DNA of 64,000 bases from Mariniblastus sp964414815 (GTDB lineage: Bacteria; Planctomycetota; Planctomycetia; Pirellulales; Pirellulaceae): the NCBI GenBank assembly GCA_964414815.1, contig CAYPXY010000020.1:1-64000 (forward strand). Reading direction: 5' to 3'. The notes under the pieces are model-generated. The model saw only the letters and a list, made by a program, of their open reading frames with translations. It ran no database searches and was not told the DNA's origin. Shown here one piece after another: positions 34,513-44,000 of the stretch. Numbering within the stretch: position 1 is the first letter of the stretch; each line of letters starts with the position of its first letter. Made by a program: the position numbers and the translations under genes.

Positions 34513-35910
34513 CTAATCCTCCGGCAGCGGTTTGCCTTTCGTCTCCGGCAGGAAGAGGATCGCCACGATGCCCAACAGGAAAATGATGCTCATGTACGAC
34601 GCCGCATTGCGGAAGGCGTCGACCTTGATTTCTGCGGTGGCTCCGGTGGGCACGAGCGCCTTTTGCAATGCGCCGAGTGTCAAGGGACCGGTCGCAGCAA
34701 TAAATCGACCGACGTTGTAACAAAAACTGGTGCCGGTGCTGCGCAGCCGTGTCGGAAACAACTCCGGTAAATAGATTGCAAAACCTGCAAACAGGGCAAA
34801 CTGGCAGGCTCCCATCAAGGCCGACATCCAGATATCGCCGATACCACTGAACCGCTGGAAGAAGAAAATCGTGGCCAGCATTGCAACGGTCGGTGCCAAG
34901 ATAAAAGAAAGCTTTCGTCCGAGCCGCTGCGCGACCCAGGCAAAACCAAGCATTCCAAAAAAGCCACCAATATTTTGACAGATCGAATTAATCCCGACCC
35001 ATTTACTTCGCTCTGCTGAAATCTGTGATTCCTCAACGCCCCGTTCTCGCAGTGAATTTTCGATTACGTCGCCGACCAATTCGGGAGCAAAAAAGCCGAT
35101 CCCCCATAACCCGATAATGCCCGAAATGCACAGCAACATCCCCATCAAGGCATGTCTTCGCCAGCGTGCGTCGCTGAAGAGCGATGTATAAGACCCGAAT
35201 TTGGCGCCCGTCAATCGGCCTGCTTCGCGGGCTCTGACCCATTTCTCAGGTTCCTTCAATCGGTACTGAATGAAAACGCAAAGGAAGGCGGGAATTGCTC
35301 CAATGAGAAACATGTATTTCCATTGCGAACCGGCTTCAATCGTTCCATTGGTAATCAGCCGCCCCATCCACATACTGATCAGTCCGGCCGTAATGTTTCC
35401 GACTGCGGAAAGAGCTTGCAGCAACCCGAGTGCACCGGATCGCGATTGGTCTGGAAGGCTGTCTGCCACCAAGGCAACCGCCAGTCCGAACACGCCGCCG
35501 ACGCCCAGTCCTGTCAGAAAGCGATAAATCGCAAAGTCGATCCAGCCAACCGAAAACGCTGACAGCCCCGTACACAATGAATAGATCAGAACCGTGAGCG
35601 TCAATGTTTTGGCTCTTCCGATCCGGTCGCCGATGGCACCAAAGAGCAAGCCGCCTGTCGCCCAGCCACACATAAAAATCGACGTCGCATAACCGGCAAA
35701 TTGTTTGATGACGGGGCCATCCGTTTCCATCGGAAGCAGCGCCGTCAGTGCATCGTTGCGAGCCAACAGGAAAATCTGCTGGTCGAGGCAATCAAACAAC
35801 CAGGCCAGCGCAGCCATCGCAAAAACAAACCAATGGTAGCCGCTAAGGTGTTTCCACCAAGGACCGGTTGAGAGATGTGGGGCAGTCTGAGAGTCGGAAT
35901 TCATCGTCAT
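34513..35910 (-). CDS. MFS transporter
   Basis: 465-aa membrane protein with about 12 hydrophobic spans. The major-facilitator signature loop between helices 2 and 3 is FGAIGDRIGRAKTLTLTV, and the GRFIAATGPLTLGAL segment falls near the later helices. An LPETKGKPLPED C-terminus resembles the PETKG end of sugar or organic-acid:H+ symporters. The substrate is unknown. It may belong with the divergent AraC/SDR genes upstream (118 bp away), but that is inferred. Confidence 0.88.
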   Translation of the reverse strand: MTMNSDSQTAPHLSTGPWWKHLSGYHWFVFAMAALAWLFDCLDQQIFLLARNDALTALLPMETDGPVIKQFAGYATSIFMCGWATGGLLFGAIGDRIGRAKTLTLTVLIYSLCTGLSAFSVGWIDFAIYRFLTGLGVGGVFGLAVALVADSLPDQSRSGALGLLQALSAVGNITAGLISMWMGRLITNGTIEAGSQWKYMFLIGAIPAFLCVFIQYRLKEPEKWVRAREAGRLTGAKFGSYTSLFSDARWRRHALMGMLLCISGIIGLWGIGFFAPELVGDVIENSLRERGVEESQISAERSKWVGINSICQNIGGFFGMLGFAWVAQRLGRKLSFILAPTVAMLATIFFFQRFSGIGDIWMSALMGACQFALFAGFAIYLPELFPTRLRSTGTSFCYNVGRFIAATGPLTLGALQKALVPTGATAEIKVDAFRNAASYMSIIFLLGIVAILFLPETKGKPLPED

Positions 35911-36028
35911 TGCTTTCCATTGAGTTACTGGGGAGGCCGTAATCTCGCCTTAACAACAAGAAAGACATTGTAGTGCTTCGTTCGCTCGGTGTTGACCCTA
36001 CTGCCAGATTTGCCTGGACTGGATTCTT

Positions 36029-37021
36029 CTACCTGAACCGAGTGCGAAATTCACTTGGAGGCATCCCGATTCGTTTCGAAAAAGTCGTTGTAAGATGGCT
36101 GTGGCTGGAAAAACCAGTATGCAGGGCAATGGCTGTGATATCGTCGCGCGTATGCAGCAATCGCCATTGGGCTTGCCGCAACCTCTGCGTCAACAAGTAC
36201 TGCGCTGGCGTGGTTCCGAATGCTTTGCGAAAAGCGATTAGTAAATGATGAGTGGTCATTTCCACGAACTCCGCCAGGCCTTGCAAGGTGATCCGCTCGC
36301 CCAGTCGATTCAAAACGTATTCCTGTAACGCCTGAGTTTGTGCCGATGTCAACGCGGGCAGTTTTGTATCTTGATCGCGATCGAGCCTCACGCCGGCCTG
36401 GCAAGTCAAGATCGCTCGCCCCGCGATGGATTCGGCTAGCGTCGCTCCCGCCAAACCTGAACCATCGTCACCCGCCATCGCTATTTGCACCAACCGCCTT
36501 GTTTGCTCAAACAGGGTATCGTCACGAGTTCCTGCCAAGGGGTGTGCCAATCGGTTGGCGAGGCGGTGCTGCGGTCTTTCAAGTGTATTGAAGGTCGAGG
36601 GCGAAATGGTCAAAACCGCGTACTGAATGAAATCGCCAACCGCCGAACTGACATAGCGGCTACCGGCCGGGATGCTCCAGATTTCGCCAGCGACGGCAGG
36701 CCCGCAACGGTTGCATCTGCCGTCCAGCTCCGTTTCCAGGAAATCCATCCGTCCCTCCAAATGGACGATCACAACGTGGTTGTCTTCATGCACTTGCCAG
36801 TCGGTCCGCTTTGAAATGTCTTGACCGACGACCTGAAGTTGCAATCCGCACCACGAAAATCGGCGGTCGAGTTGCCTGACTAAATGACTGCCAGAAATAG
36901 CAGGATCGTCCATGGTTTGAGGCACTCGCATAAAAACAGAATGAAAAAATGGATTAAATGATCTGGATTCGGGACTCTCGGAGAATTTGGAAGCCTTGGA
37001 AACTGGAATATGGTATCCCAT
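36029..37021 (-). CDS. AraC family transcriptional regulator
   Basis: 330-aa protein. The C-terminal 100 residues form the double HTH of AraC/XylS regulators: ITLQGLAEFVEMTTHHLLIA, FRKAFGTTPAQYLLTQRL, ITAIALHTGFSSHSHLTTTF, FSKRIGMPPSEFRTRF. The N-terminal half would bind the effector. The frame starts at 37021, but ATGs at 36931 and 36913 are also possible and none has a clear Shine-Dalgarno. It is divergent from an SDR gene and separated from it by about 90 bp, so it probably regulates that gene and perhaps the MFS transporter. Confidence 0.85.
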   Translation of the reverse strand: MGYHIPVSKASKFSESPESRSFNPFFHSVFMRVPQTMDDPAISGSHLVRQLDRRFSWCGLQLQVVGQDISKRTDWQVHEDNHVVIVHLEGRMDFLETELDGRCNRCGPAVAGEIWSIPAGSRYVSSAVGDFIQYAVLTISPSTFNTLERPQHRLANRLAHPLAGTRDDTLFEQTRRLVQIAMAGDDGSGLAGATLAESIAGRAILTCQAGVRLDRDQDTKLPALTSAQTQALQEYVLNRLGERITLQGLAEFVEMTTHHLLIAFRKAFGTTPAQYLLTQRLRQAQWRLLHTRDDITAIALHTGFSSHSHLTTTFSKRIGMPPSEFRTRFR

Positions 37022-37114
37022 GACATTCTGAAATACAACAAAGGCGGACCGTTGACACTGATTGTTCAGTAGTCATCCGTCCCACCCCCTCCAACCCATC
37101 AAGGAAAACAAAAA

Positions 37115-37873
37115 ATGAGTCAACACACCATCGAAGGAAAGACTGTACTGATTGCGGGCGGAGCCAAGAATCTGGGAGGATTGATCGCCCGAGATTTGGC
37201 GGCGTCCGGAGCGGCGGCAATCGTCGTCCACTACAACAGCGATGCAACGCGCGGTGCCGCAGAAGAAACACTGTCCGCTGTAAAAAGCGCAGGAGCCAAA
37301 GGGATTGTGGTGCAAGGCGATTTGACTCAAGTTGCGGCATGTCAGGATCTGTTCAAACAGGCCGTCGACCAGTTTGGCGCACTGGATGTAGCGATCAACA
37401 CGGCTGGCATGGTGCTGAAAAAGCCTTTGCTGGAAACCACCGAAGCGGAATTCGACCAGATGTTTGCCGTGAATACCAAGGCCGCGTTCTTTTTCCTGCA
37501 GGAAGCTGCTAAACACTCCAATGATGGCGGGAAGATTTGTACCATTGTAACCTCGTTGCTGGGAGCTTTCACCGGATTGTATTCCACTTATGCGGGAGCC
37601 AAGGCCGCCGTCGATCATTTCACCCGCGCCGCCGCGAAAGAACTTGGTCCGCGCGGTATTTCAGTAACGGCCGTCGCGCCAGGGCCGATGGACACGCCCT
37701 TTTTCTATGGACAGGAATCGCCTGAAGCCGTTGCCTACCATCAATCGGCATCTGCGTTGGGGGGCCTGACCGACCTCAAAGACATCGTACCGCTGGTCAA
37801 GTTCCTGATCACGGATGGCTGGTGGATCACGGGCCAAACCATCTTTGCCAACGGTGGCTATACCACTCGGTAA
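37115..37873 (+). CDS. SDR family oxidoreductase
   Basis: 252-aa short-chain dehydrogenase: nucleotide-binding VLIAGGAKNLGGLIARDLA (GxxxxxGG variant of the usual GxxxGxG), the NTAGMV element, and the catalytic YSTYAGAKAAVDHF with Tyr and Lys. The C-terminal GGYTT end is common. AAGGAAAAC is a good Shine-Dalgarno before the ATG. It is cytoplasmic and its substrate is unknown. It is divergent from an AraC-type regulator that may control it. Confidence 0.88.
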   Translation: MSQHTIEGKTVLIAGGAKNLGGLIARDLAASGAAAIVVHYNSDATRGAAEETLSAVKSAGAKGIVVQGDLTQVAACQDLFKQAVDQFGALDVAINTAGMVLKKPLLETTEAEFDQMFAVNTKAAFFFLQEAAKHSNDGGKICTIVTSLLGAFTGLYSTYAGAKAAVDHFTRAAAKELGPRGISVTAVAPGPMDTPFFYGQESPEAVAYHQSASALGGLTDLKDIVPLVKFLITDGWWITGQTIFANGGYTTR

Positions 37874-37955
37874 ACGCCCATACTGTTCGGGTGATTTTCG
37901 TATGATAAGATGAGAATCGTTGTTTACCGATGTTAACCCGTTGAACAGGAAATAC

Positions 37956-38822
37956 ATGATGATAAAACAAGCTGGCTGGTTGGGATGTCGTTTTCTTTTG
38001 GTTGCCCTGGTTTGTAGTGGAACTGGCTGGATTTGCACGCCGGCGGTTTCTGCTCAATCGACCGAAAAGGAGAACGATGTGATTGAGGGAGACACGGCCG
38101 AAGTGGTCGATGCGGAGGAGCGAGTGTTGCAGCTCGTTGCTGGAGACGGCAAATACAAAATCAAAATCGATACTTTGGCGGCGCCGGAATTGACCGATTG
38201 GGCACGGGATGAGTTGGCTCCAGTCGTGGTGGAGTGGTATCCCAAGATCGTCGAGTTATTGCCGAGTGACGGCTACTCAGCTCCTGACACGTTCTCGATT
38301 ACATTCAGCCCCGAATTCAGTGGTGTCGCGTTCGCATCCGGGAGACGAATCAGTGGTGCAGCCACTTGGTTCGCAAAAAATCTGAAAGGAGAAGCCAAGG
38401 GCGCGATTGTTCATGAAATGGTTCATGTCGTTCAGCAGTACGGCTCCGCACGACGAGGCAACCGTCAAGCAACTCGCCCTCCTGGATGGTTGACGGAAGG
38501 AATTGCGGATTACGTCCGGTGGTTTTTGTACGAACCGGAATCCGGTGGTGCGAAGTTGACGACCAGAAGCCTACCTCGGGCACGACACGATGCCAGCTAC
38601 CGGGTCAGCGCCAACTTTCTCGATTGGTTGGTGGCCAATCACGATCCTGAGTTTGTCCGAAAGCTGAACGCTGAGATTCGTCAGGGAACGTGGCGAGATG
38701 AAATTTGGGAAGAGCTGAGCGGAAAGTCGGTGGTCGAGCTGGAGAGAGACTGGAAACAGGCCCGGGCCAAGGAACTGGGAATCGACAGCAGCGAGTCTTC
38801 TGACTCCGATACCGAAAATTAG
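37956..38822 (+). CDS. Secreted BSP-family (basic secretory protein-like) metallohydrolase
   Basis: 288-aa exported protein (signal ending near VSAQSTEK). The metalloprotease-like motif IVHEMVHVVQQYG has its first His at about residue 153, followed by WLTEGIADYVRWF. These are typical of the basic secretory protein / peptidase MA-clan-like family. The later HHis/Glu residues suggest an intact zinc site. The frame opens with TTG at 37920, but ATG at 37956 with AGGAAA upstream is preferred. Peptidase activity is likely but not certain. It is followed by a strong hairpin at 38831-38889. Confidence 0.8.
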   Translation: MMIKQAGWLGCRFLLVALVCSGTGWICTPAVSAQSTEKENDVIEGDTAEVVDAEERVLQLVAGDGKYKIKIDTLAAPELTDWARDELAPVVVEWYPKIVELLPSDGYSAPDTFSITFSPEFSGVAFASGRRISGAATWFAKNLKGEAKGAIVHEMVHVVQQYGSARRGNRQATRPPGWLTEGIADYVRWFLYEPESGGAKLTTRSLPRARHDASYRVSANFLDWLVANHDPEFVRKLNAEIRQGTWRDEIWEELSGKSVVELERDWKQARAKELGIDSSESSDSDTEN

Positions 38823-38830
38823 GCGTGAAC

Positions 38831-38889
38831 CGTGGGGTAGGCTTCCAGCCTGCCTTGGTAGTTTCGGCAGGCTGGAAGCCTACCCCACG
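38831..38889. repeat. Perfect 24-bp inverted repeat between convergent genes
   Basis: The arm at 38831-38854 begins CGTGGGGTAGGCTTCCAGCC, and its exact reverse complement lies at 38866-38889, with an 11-nt loop. There is no T run, so it is not a classical terminator, but its place between two convergent genes suggests transcript-end protection or termination in both directions. Confidence 0.8.
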
Positions 38890-38910
38890 AACCGACTCTG
38901 ATACCGAAAA

Positions 38911-39702
38911 TTAATACGACATATATCGCAGCAGGTTCCGGATCGGCTCGCCATCAATGTAGGCCTTGGGCTGACCGAGAATTCCTTGGCCGATGTACGT
39001 TCCGGGCGGCAGGTTGCGAAGGCTCAGCAGCGGTGAATAGTTCGTTCGATTTGCCGGAGCCAAGGTTGGGTTGTTCCATGTTTGCGGCACGCCGTAGTAC
39101 CCGGCCGCTGGATCAACGGGTGCATATTGAGGCACGCCATAGGTGACCGACGGTTGCGGTGCGCTGAGCGAGGGAGTTCCAATGATGGCCGGCGCCGAGG
39201 TACCAACACCGGTTCCCGATTGGACGGGCGAGTAATTGGGAACGGGATACGTTGTGGTCGTCGTGCCACCCACGCAGGTCGGGCAGTTTTGAGCGATCGT
39301 GTAGGGTTGGTTTGGCTGGTAGAAACTGGTTGGCTGATAGGGCTGATTCCCGAGCGGTGCCAATCCGAGGGTGTTGGTAGGCCGAGTCCCGGCAAACGCG
39401 TAGTTGGGTTGTTGGGTGGGATAGGCATAGCCGGGGGTAGTTGCAGGAGGACTGCTTGACCACTGGCCTGCATAGACCGTTCGGGGCTGATAGCCGACGG
39501 TCGGTGTGTGGCTGTAGCGAACAGGAAGCTGCGCAATCGTGGTTGTCTGAATGCCCTGATTCGGTGTTGCCTGACTCATGACCGCTCCGCCACCCGGGAG
39601 TGGAGAGCTGGATCGAATGTACTCTTGGCCGTTTCCTGTTTGTGCCGGGACCGGCGAAGCAAGGAGAGCAAGAACAATCAGGGTGGTCGAGATTCGATAC
39701 AT
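38911..39702 (-). CDS. Secreted Pro/Gln/Tyr-rich protein of unknown function
   Basis: 263-aa protein with a signal peptide (TTLIVLALLASPVPAQ). The mature part is low-complexity and rich in Pro, Gln, Tyr, Asn, Thr and Ser, with motifs such as YQPTSFYQPNQPY, CPTCVGG (a CxxC), and repeated PQxYAPV-type segments. The C-terminus is ordered (LRNLPPGTYIGQGILGQPKA). It is probably a surface or cell-envelope protein. The ATG at 39702 starts the signal, although the frame extends to 39726. No known domain is seen. Confidence 0.65.
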   Translation of the reverse strand: MYRISTTLIVLALLASPVPAQTGNGQEYIRSSSPLPGGGAVMSQATPNQGIQTTTIAQLPVRYSHTPTVGYQPRTVYAGQWSSSPPATTPGYAYPTQQPNYAFAGTRPTNTLGLAPLGNQPYQPTSFYQPNQPYTIAQNCPTCVGGTTTTTYPVPNYSPVQSGTGVGTSAPAIIGTPSLSAPQPSVTYGVPQYAPVDPAAGYYGVPQTWNNPTLAPANRTNYSPLLSLRNLPPGTYIGQGILGQPKAYIDGEPIRNLLRYMSY

Positions 39703-39837
39703 AAAGTTGAGCCGCTGGTTAAACAAAGTTCGCAGAATGATCTACATTATAAGTAGCAAAGTCAACCAGGTGACTCAATGTTCGTAGCGCTTCGAGCTGC
39801 ATTCATCTGCAGCTAGCAAGCATCAATCATACCGTAC

Positions 39838-40725
39838 TCAGAACTCGAATAGGACTGTCTCTCCTGCACTTTTGGTGCCCAGGGCCTGCATCGTTGCTTC
39901 ATCGATGCTGTAGGGAATCAAGTGAACCGACCCATCGGCCAAGCCAAAATGGGCGCCTGATGGATGATAACTCCAGAAATGGAGTGTGTCACATTGTTCG
40001 TTGCGACCGGGACCGAAGCGATAGGGCCCGGGAGGACAATTTTCCAGATGCGACAAGGATGGGTTCACTTCAGCCACACCCAGCGTGACATCAAGCATGG
40101 TGCCGCTAGCATACCATCCTCCATACCAGAAGTCGGCAGAGGGCGGTCGTTCCCCAATCATCAGTGTGTTCGACTGCCCATCGGTAATCTCAGCCAGAAA
40201 AGTCGGTCGACCATAAGTGAAAACTCCATCTCGAGTTGTATGGTTCGTTCCGCTGATCCCCAGATAATTGGTGCAGGCAACGAAATGGTCTTGATGAGTC
40301 CAATGGGCCTGGCCAGATACCGGATCGCTGGGACAGCCCAGTAGAGGCAATACCGTACTCAACCCACGATGTAGTTGAGGTACAAACACGAACGGATCGT
40401 GTTGTTGATAGTCTTCGATGGCCTGATTCCATACCGATGACTGTTCCATAAACGGCAAGGTCCGGGTGATCCAGGTCATAAGGAAATAAGGTCTGTTGTT
40501 TGACACGCCAACCGGTAAATGCCCATGGGTCGATTCATAGCTCATCAAGGCCAACGACAACTGACGAACCTGATTCGAGCACGTTGTGCGGCGTCCGGCC
40601 TCACGAACCATTTGTACCGCTGGCAACAGCATGGTAGTTAGAATCCCAATGATGCCGATGACGACCAACAGTTCGATCAATGTAAAACCCAACCTGGGTG
40701 TTCTGAATCGCAGTCTTCGTGTCAT
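39838..40725 (-). CDS. DUF1559 prepilin-like protein
   Basis: 295-aa planctomycete pseudopilin-like protein. It begins with a prepilin leader (TPRLGFTLIELLVVIGIIGI) cleaved after Gly before FTLIE, followed by a hydrophobic helix. The C-terminal region has HFGLADGSVHLIPYSIDEAT, the typical DUF1559 end with the FADGSV motif variant. The start at 40725 is supported by an AAGGTGAAGAA Shine-Dalgarno. DUF1559 proteins are processed by prepilin peptidase and occur in large numbers in planctomycetes; their role is unknown. It overlaps nothing and follows the 322-aa membrane protein gene by 88 bp. Confidence 0.92.
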   Translation of the reverse strand: MTRRLRFRTPRLGFTLIELLVVIGIIGILTTMLLPAVQMVREAGRRTTCSNQVRQLSLALMSYESTHGHLPVGVSNNRPYFLMTWITRTLPFMEQSSVWNQAIEDYQQHDPFVFVPQLHRGLSTVLPLLGCPSDPVSGQAHWTHQDHFVACTNYLGISGTNHTTRDGVFTYGRPTFLAEITDGQSNTLMIGERPPSADFWYGGWYASGTMLDVTLGVAEVNPSLSHLENCPPGPYRFGPGRNEQCDTLHFWSYHPSGAHFGLADGSVHLIPYSIDEATMQALGTKSAGETVLFEF

Positions 40726-40813
40726 TTCTTCACCTTTGCATTCGATCTTAATCGCAACCGTTTCCACCCGCATCCGCATTGATTTGTTTTGTGGGAGAAT
40801 CTGTGAAGCCATT

Positions 40814-41782
40814 TTAGGATCGCTGGCTGTGGCGCCAGTAAAGGAACAAACCCATTGCCAGGATACCGACTGCAATTCCAACCGTCAATTTTTTTGAGAA
40901 ACGGGTTGGTACTATAGGCTCTGGTAACCCATAAAAATCCAAGTAACACTCTTGTTGGTCGGGGATCCGGGGAACGGCGTCGAACTCTCTTTCATAAACG
41001 TTGCGAGATCCCGCGCCTGGACTACCTTCGGGAATCGCAGCCGCCTCGGTTTGCCAAAGCGGATATCCTTCAAACTGAATCCATTTAGAGAATTCCTTGG
41101 TTCTGGTGGTTTCTGGATATTCAATGTGAACAAACTCAGGAAAAAAACCATTTTCCCTCGACACGGTGATTTTAACCGTTTTGATTTTCTCATCTACATT
41201 TTTAAAGGTCAATTCAAATCGTTGTGCGCCATCGATGGAATCGAGATCGATCGCGGACCGTTCCGAGCAGTTGCGTAACTTCTGGACGGGCACAAAATCA
41301 AACAAGGTTCCCCACGCCCAATTTCTTATGGGTTTTGTAAGTTCTTCGTACTGTGGTTCGGTGTAGATCGCGACGGTGTCAACGTACCAGTTTCCATCAG
41401 GCTTTTTTCGGATCGTGGCGGCATATCCAGGGTTCATCAGCGACTTAATCTGATCTTCCGGGAACAAGCCGCCTTCGCTTGGCAAAATATGGGTGGTACT
41501 CACGCCATATCTTCCGTCCGTTTGAAGGGTCCAACGCATCGTCAGATTGGTGGGGGACGGTGGAAACTGCTTAGAAGTTATTTGAACCCCGCCGACTTTG
41601 GAAAAGTCCTGTTGGCATTTTGTCCAGGAATCAAAAGCGGCATCAAAATCAAAACTCTCGAACGCCACCGGCCTTTGGGCTTGAGCCACCCTGCAACTGA
41701 ATACAGCACACAAGAAAATCAGGAAGCAAAGACCGGGGTCTACATTCCAGCATGTGCTGGACGAACGTGCTTGAATTCCCAT
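40814..41782 (-). CDS. Exported protein with a C-terminal membrane anchor, unknown function
   Basis: 322-aa protein. An N-terminal signal (CFLIFLCAVFSCRVAQAQ) leads into a mainly beta-rich ectodomain, ending with one hydrophobic helix (LTVGIAVGILAMGLFLYW) and a short basic tail (RHSQRS). This is an exported, C-terminally anchored layout, similar in style to PEP-CTERM proteins but without the PEP motif. It precedes the DUF1559 gene on the same strand and may be co-transcribed. No enzymatic motif is recognised. Confidence 0.65.
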   Translation of the reverse strand: MGIQARSSSTCWNVDPGLCFLIFLCAVFSCRVAQAQRPVAFESFDFDAAFDSWTKCQQDFSKVGGVQITSKQFPPSPTNLTMRWTLQTDGRYGVSTTHILPSEGGLFPEDQIKSLMNPGYAATIRKKPDGNWYVDTVAIYTEPQYEELTKPIRNWAWGTLFDFVPVQKLRNCSERSAIDLDSIDGAQRFELTFKNVDEKIKTVKITVSRENGFFPEFVHIEYPETTRTKEFSKWIQFEGYPLWQTEAAAIPEGSPGAGSRNVYEREFDAVPRIPDQQECYLDFYGLPEPIVPTRFSKKLTVGIAVGILAMGLFLYWRHSQRS

Positions 41783-41958
41783 GTTGTTCTTACCTCAAAA
41801 CCTTGAATGAAACGACGCCGTAAATATCCTCCTCAAGCAACCCAATTTAAAAAATTGTATTTTTTTTTTACACAAATGAAAAGGCATTTTCGATGAAATT
41901 TGCCGGTATAAAATCAAGTAACTTCACACCCTCGAAGAACCGATCTAACATCCAGACT

Positions 41959-43674
41959 CTACTGCCGGGCGATTCGAATGCCGCACCAGGCGAAGAAGAT
42001 GGTCATGAGTGGGCTGATCCAGTTGAAAAAGCAATACGGAGCATACTCCAGGGCATTGATTCCAAGCGTGGCCCCCGCAAAGGCGCCGCAGGTATTCCAG
42101 GGGACAAGCACGCTGGTCACCGTACCCGCGTCCTCCAGCGTTCGGCTCAGATTTTGCGGAGCCAGCCCGCGTTCTTCAAACGTTTTCCGGAACATTCTGC
42201 CTGGCACAACGATGGCCAGATATTGATCGGATGCGGTCAGGTTCAGCACCAGGCAACTAGTGGCCGTGGTTGCGATCAATGACCAGGTTGAACGGGCGAA
42301 AATTAATAGCGACTGTGTGACTCGCTGGAGCAATCCGGTCGCTTCCATCACACCTCCGAAGGACATGGCACAGAATACAAGCCAAACCGTATTCAACATT
42401 CCATACATCCCACCGGACTCCGAAAATTTGGCGGCAGCCAGTTTTGCCTCCAGTTCAATCATTTGCGAAGTCGATCGTATCTGGCCCTTGGGCAACGCCT
42501 CAAGTTCTTCCGCAGTGAGTTCAGGGTTTTTCAACTGTTCGCGGGCGGCAGCAAGTTTGAGCTCATCGAGTTCTGATTTCCATATCGAGGTGTACTCGTT
42601 GGGGATGACCGCTATTTCGCCCGCCATAGTGTTGATCACCGCTCGATAGGCTTTTTTGAGGGATAGCAACATTCGGTTTTTGTTGGGTTCTGATCGCTCG
42701 TTCTCCGCTGGAACGATCAGATCTCCTGCAGCATTGTCCGCTCCGGCAGCCTCGTTGGAAGCGACTTCCGCAACGGGTACGATGCCGGAAACGGTATCGA
42801 TCACTTTCGGCTGAAACGCCACCGCGAAGGCGGCTCCCAACAAGGTACCGACGAAGAGCGCCATCAACGCATCGACTCGCATCATCACCATGACCAGCAC
42901 CGCTAATGGAACCAGAAACAGAATCGGCGAAATATAGAAATAGTCGCTGATCACGTTTTGCAGGGCCTCGATTTGTGTGATCGTGGTGTCCGACGATGAG
43001 GAGAACCCGATCGCGAAAAAGATTCCTGTGGCAATCACAAGGCTGGGGACGGTCGTATACAACATGTAGCGGATATGAGTAATCAACTCCGTTCCCGCCA
43101 TCGCCGAGGCCAGATTCGTGGTGTCAGAAAGCGGTGAAACTTTGTCGCCAAAATAGGCGCCGGAGATAACAGCCCCCGCTGTATAGGCGGGGTCAATCCC
43201 CAGCGCATGACCGATCCCCAGCAGCGCTACCCCCACCGTTCCCATCGTGGTCCAGGAGCTTCCGGAGGCTAACGAGACAATGGAGCAGACGATGACCGAA
43301 GCGCCCAGAAAAACCTTGGCATTGAGAATGTCCAGCCCGTAGTAAATCATCGCGGGAACAATGCCGCTGATGACCCAAGTTCCGATCAGCGAACCGATAA
43401 CCAATAAAATCAAGATGGCGGTCAAGGCAGAGTGGATACTGGTTTTGATACCCTCCATCATTTTTGAGAATGGCACCCCCAGAGTCATACCGACGACGGC
43501 GGCTACGGCTGCGGCCAGCAAGAGCGAAATCTGGTTGGCTCCTTCCGTCGCTGTGTCCCCATAAACGGCGACAGCAACCGCCAGCAAGGCAATGAGCGCC
43601 GTCAGAGGAATCATGGCCTTCCAAAGCGGGATGGAACTGACAAAGGCCGGCGTGAGTTCTTCGGGAATGTTCAT
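41959..43674 (-). CDS. NhaC-type Na+/H+ antiporter
   Basis: 571-aa membrane protein of the NhaC family. The conserved GSSWTTMGTVGVALLGIG, GAYFGDKVSPLSDTTNLAS and VPWNTCGAFAGATLGI signatures are present. A hydrophilic region of about 125 residues (around 300-425, rich in Glu, Ala and Lys) lies between two membrane halves and is unusually long. It probably exchanges Na+ (or another cation) and H+ across the cytoplasmic membrane. It is a single gene, with an AT-rich stretch including a T10 run near 41861-41870 after its stop. Confidence 0.88.
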   Translation of the reverse strand: MNIPEELTPAFVSSIPLWKAMIPLTALIALLAVAVAVYGDTATEGANQISLLLAAAVAAVVGMTLGVPFSKMMEGIKTSIHSALTAILILLVIGSLIGTWVISGIVPAMIYYGLDILNAKVFLGASVIVCSIVSLASGSSWTTMGTVGVALLGIGHALGIDPAYTAGAVISGAYFGDKVSPLSDTTNLASAMAGTELITHIRYMLYTTVPSLVIATGIFFAIGFSSSSDTTITQIEALQNVISDYFYISPILFLVPLAVLVMVMMRVDALMALFVGTLLGAAFAVAFQPKVIDTVSGIVPVAEVASNEAAGADNAAGDLIVPAENERSEPNKNRMLLSLKKAYRAVINTMAGEIAVIPNEYTSIWKSELDELKLAAAREQLKNPELTAEELEALPKGQIRSTSQMIELEAKLAAAKFSESGGMYGMLNTVWLVFCAMSFGGVMEATGLLQRVTQSLLIFARSTWSLIATTATSCLVLNLTASDQYLAIVVPGRMFRKTFEERGLAPQNLSRTLEDAGTVTSVLVPWNTCGAFAGATLGINALEYAPYCFFNWISPLMTIFFAWCGIRIARQ

Positions 43675-44000
43675 TCAGGTCTTCTTCTGCGTGTGATGAA
43701 ATGTGAACCGTCATTGTCCGACTTTGAGCAGTCTGGCTTTTGCATCGGCCCAAGTTGAAATGGTCGTTTTATTCCCCATAGTATCGTGACTGGGAGTGAC
43801 CAAGTCAATTCTTGAGTCGTGAACGGGTACTTCTTTCTTGACCTGACTGGCAGTAGTAAAAAATCAGATTACAATCAACGTTCTGGCTTGTCGTGAACGG
43901 TTGCCAATAAACATCCTCCTCCATCCTCTGAGATTGCTGCCACTTCCAAACCAACGCAGTTCAAACGACTCTTCAATCCGCAGGTAGAAAATCCATAGCA
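43675..44000. other. Divergent intergenic region with a family C fragment
   Basis: This 326-base gap lies between the divergent NhaC and M64 genes. At 43894-43915 a fragment TCGTGAACGGTTGCCAATAA matches the end of family C elements; the rest of the element is absent. No ORF is convincing. Confidence 0.45.
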
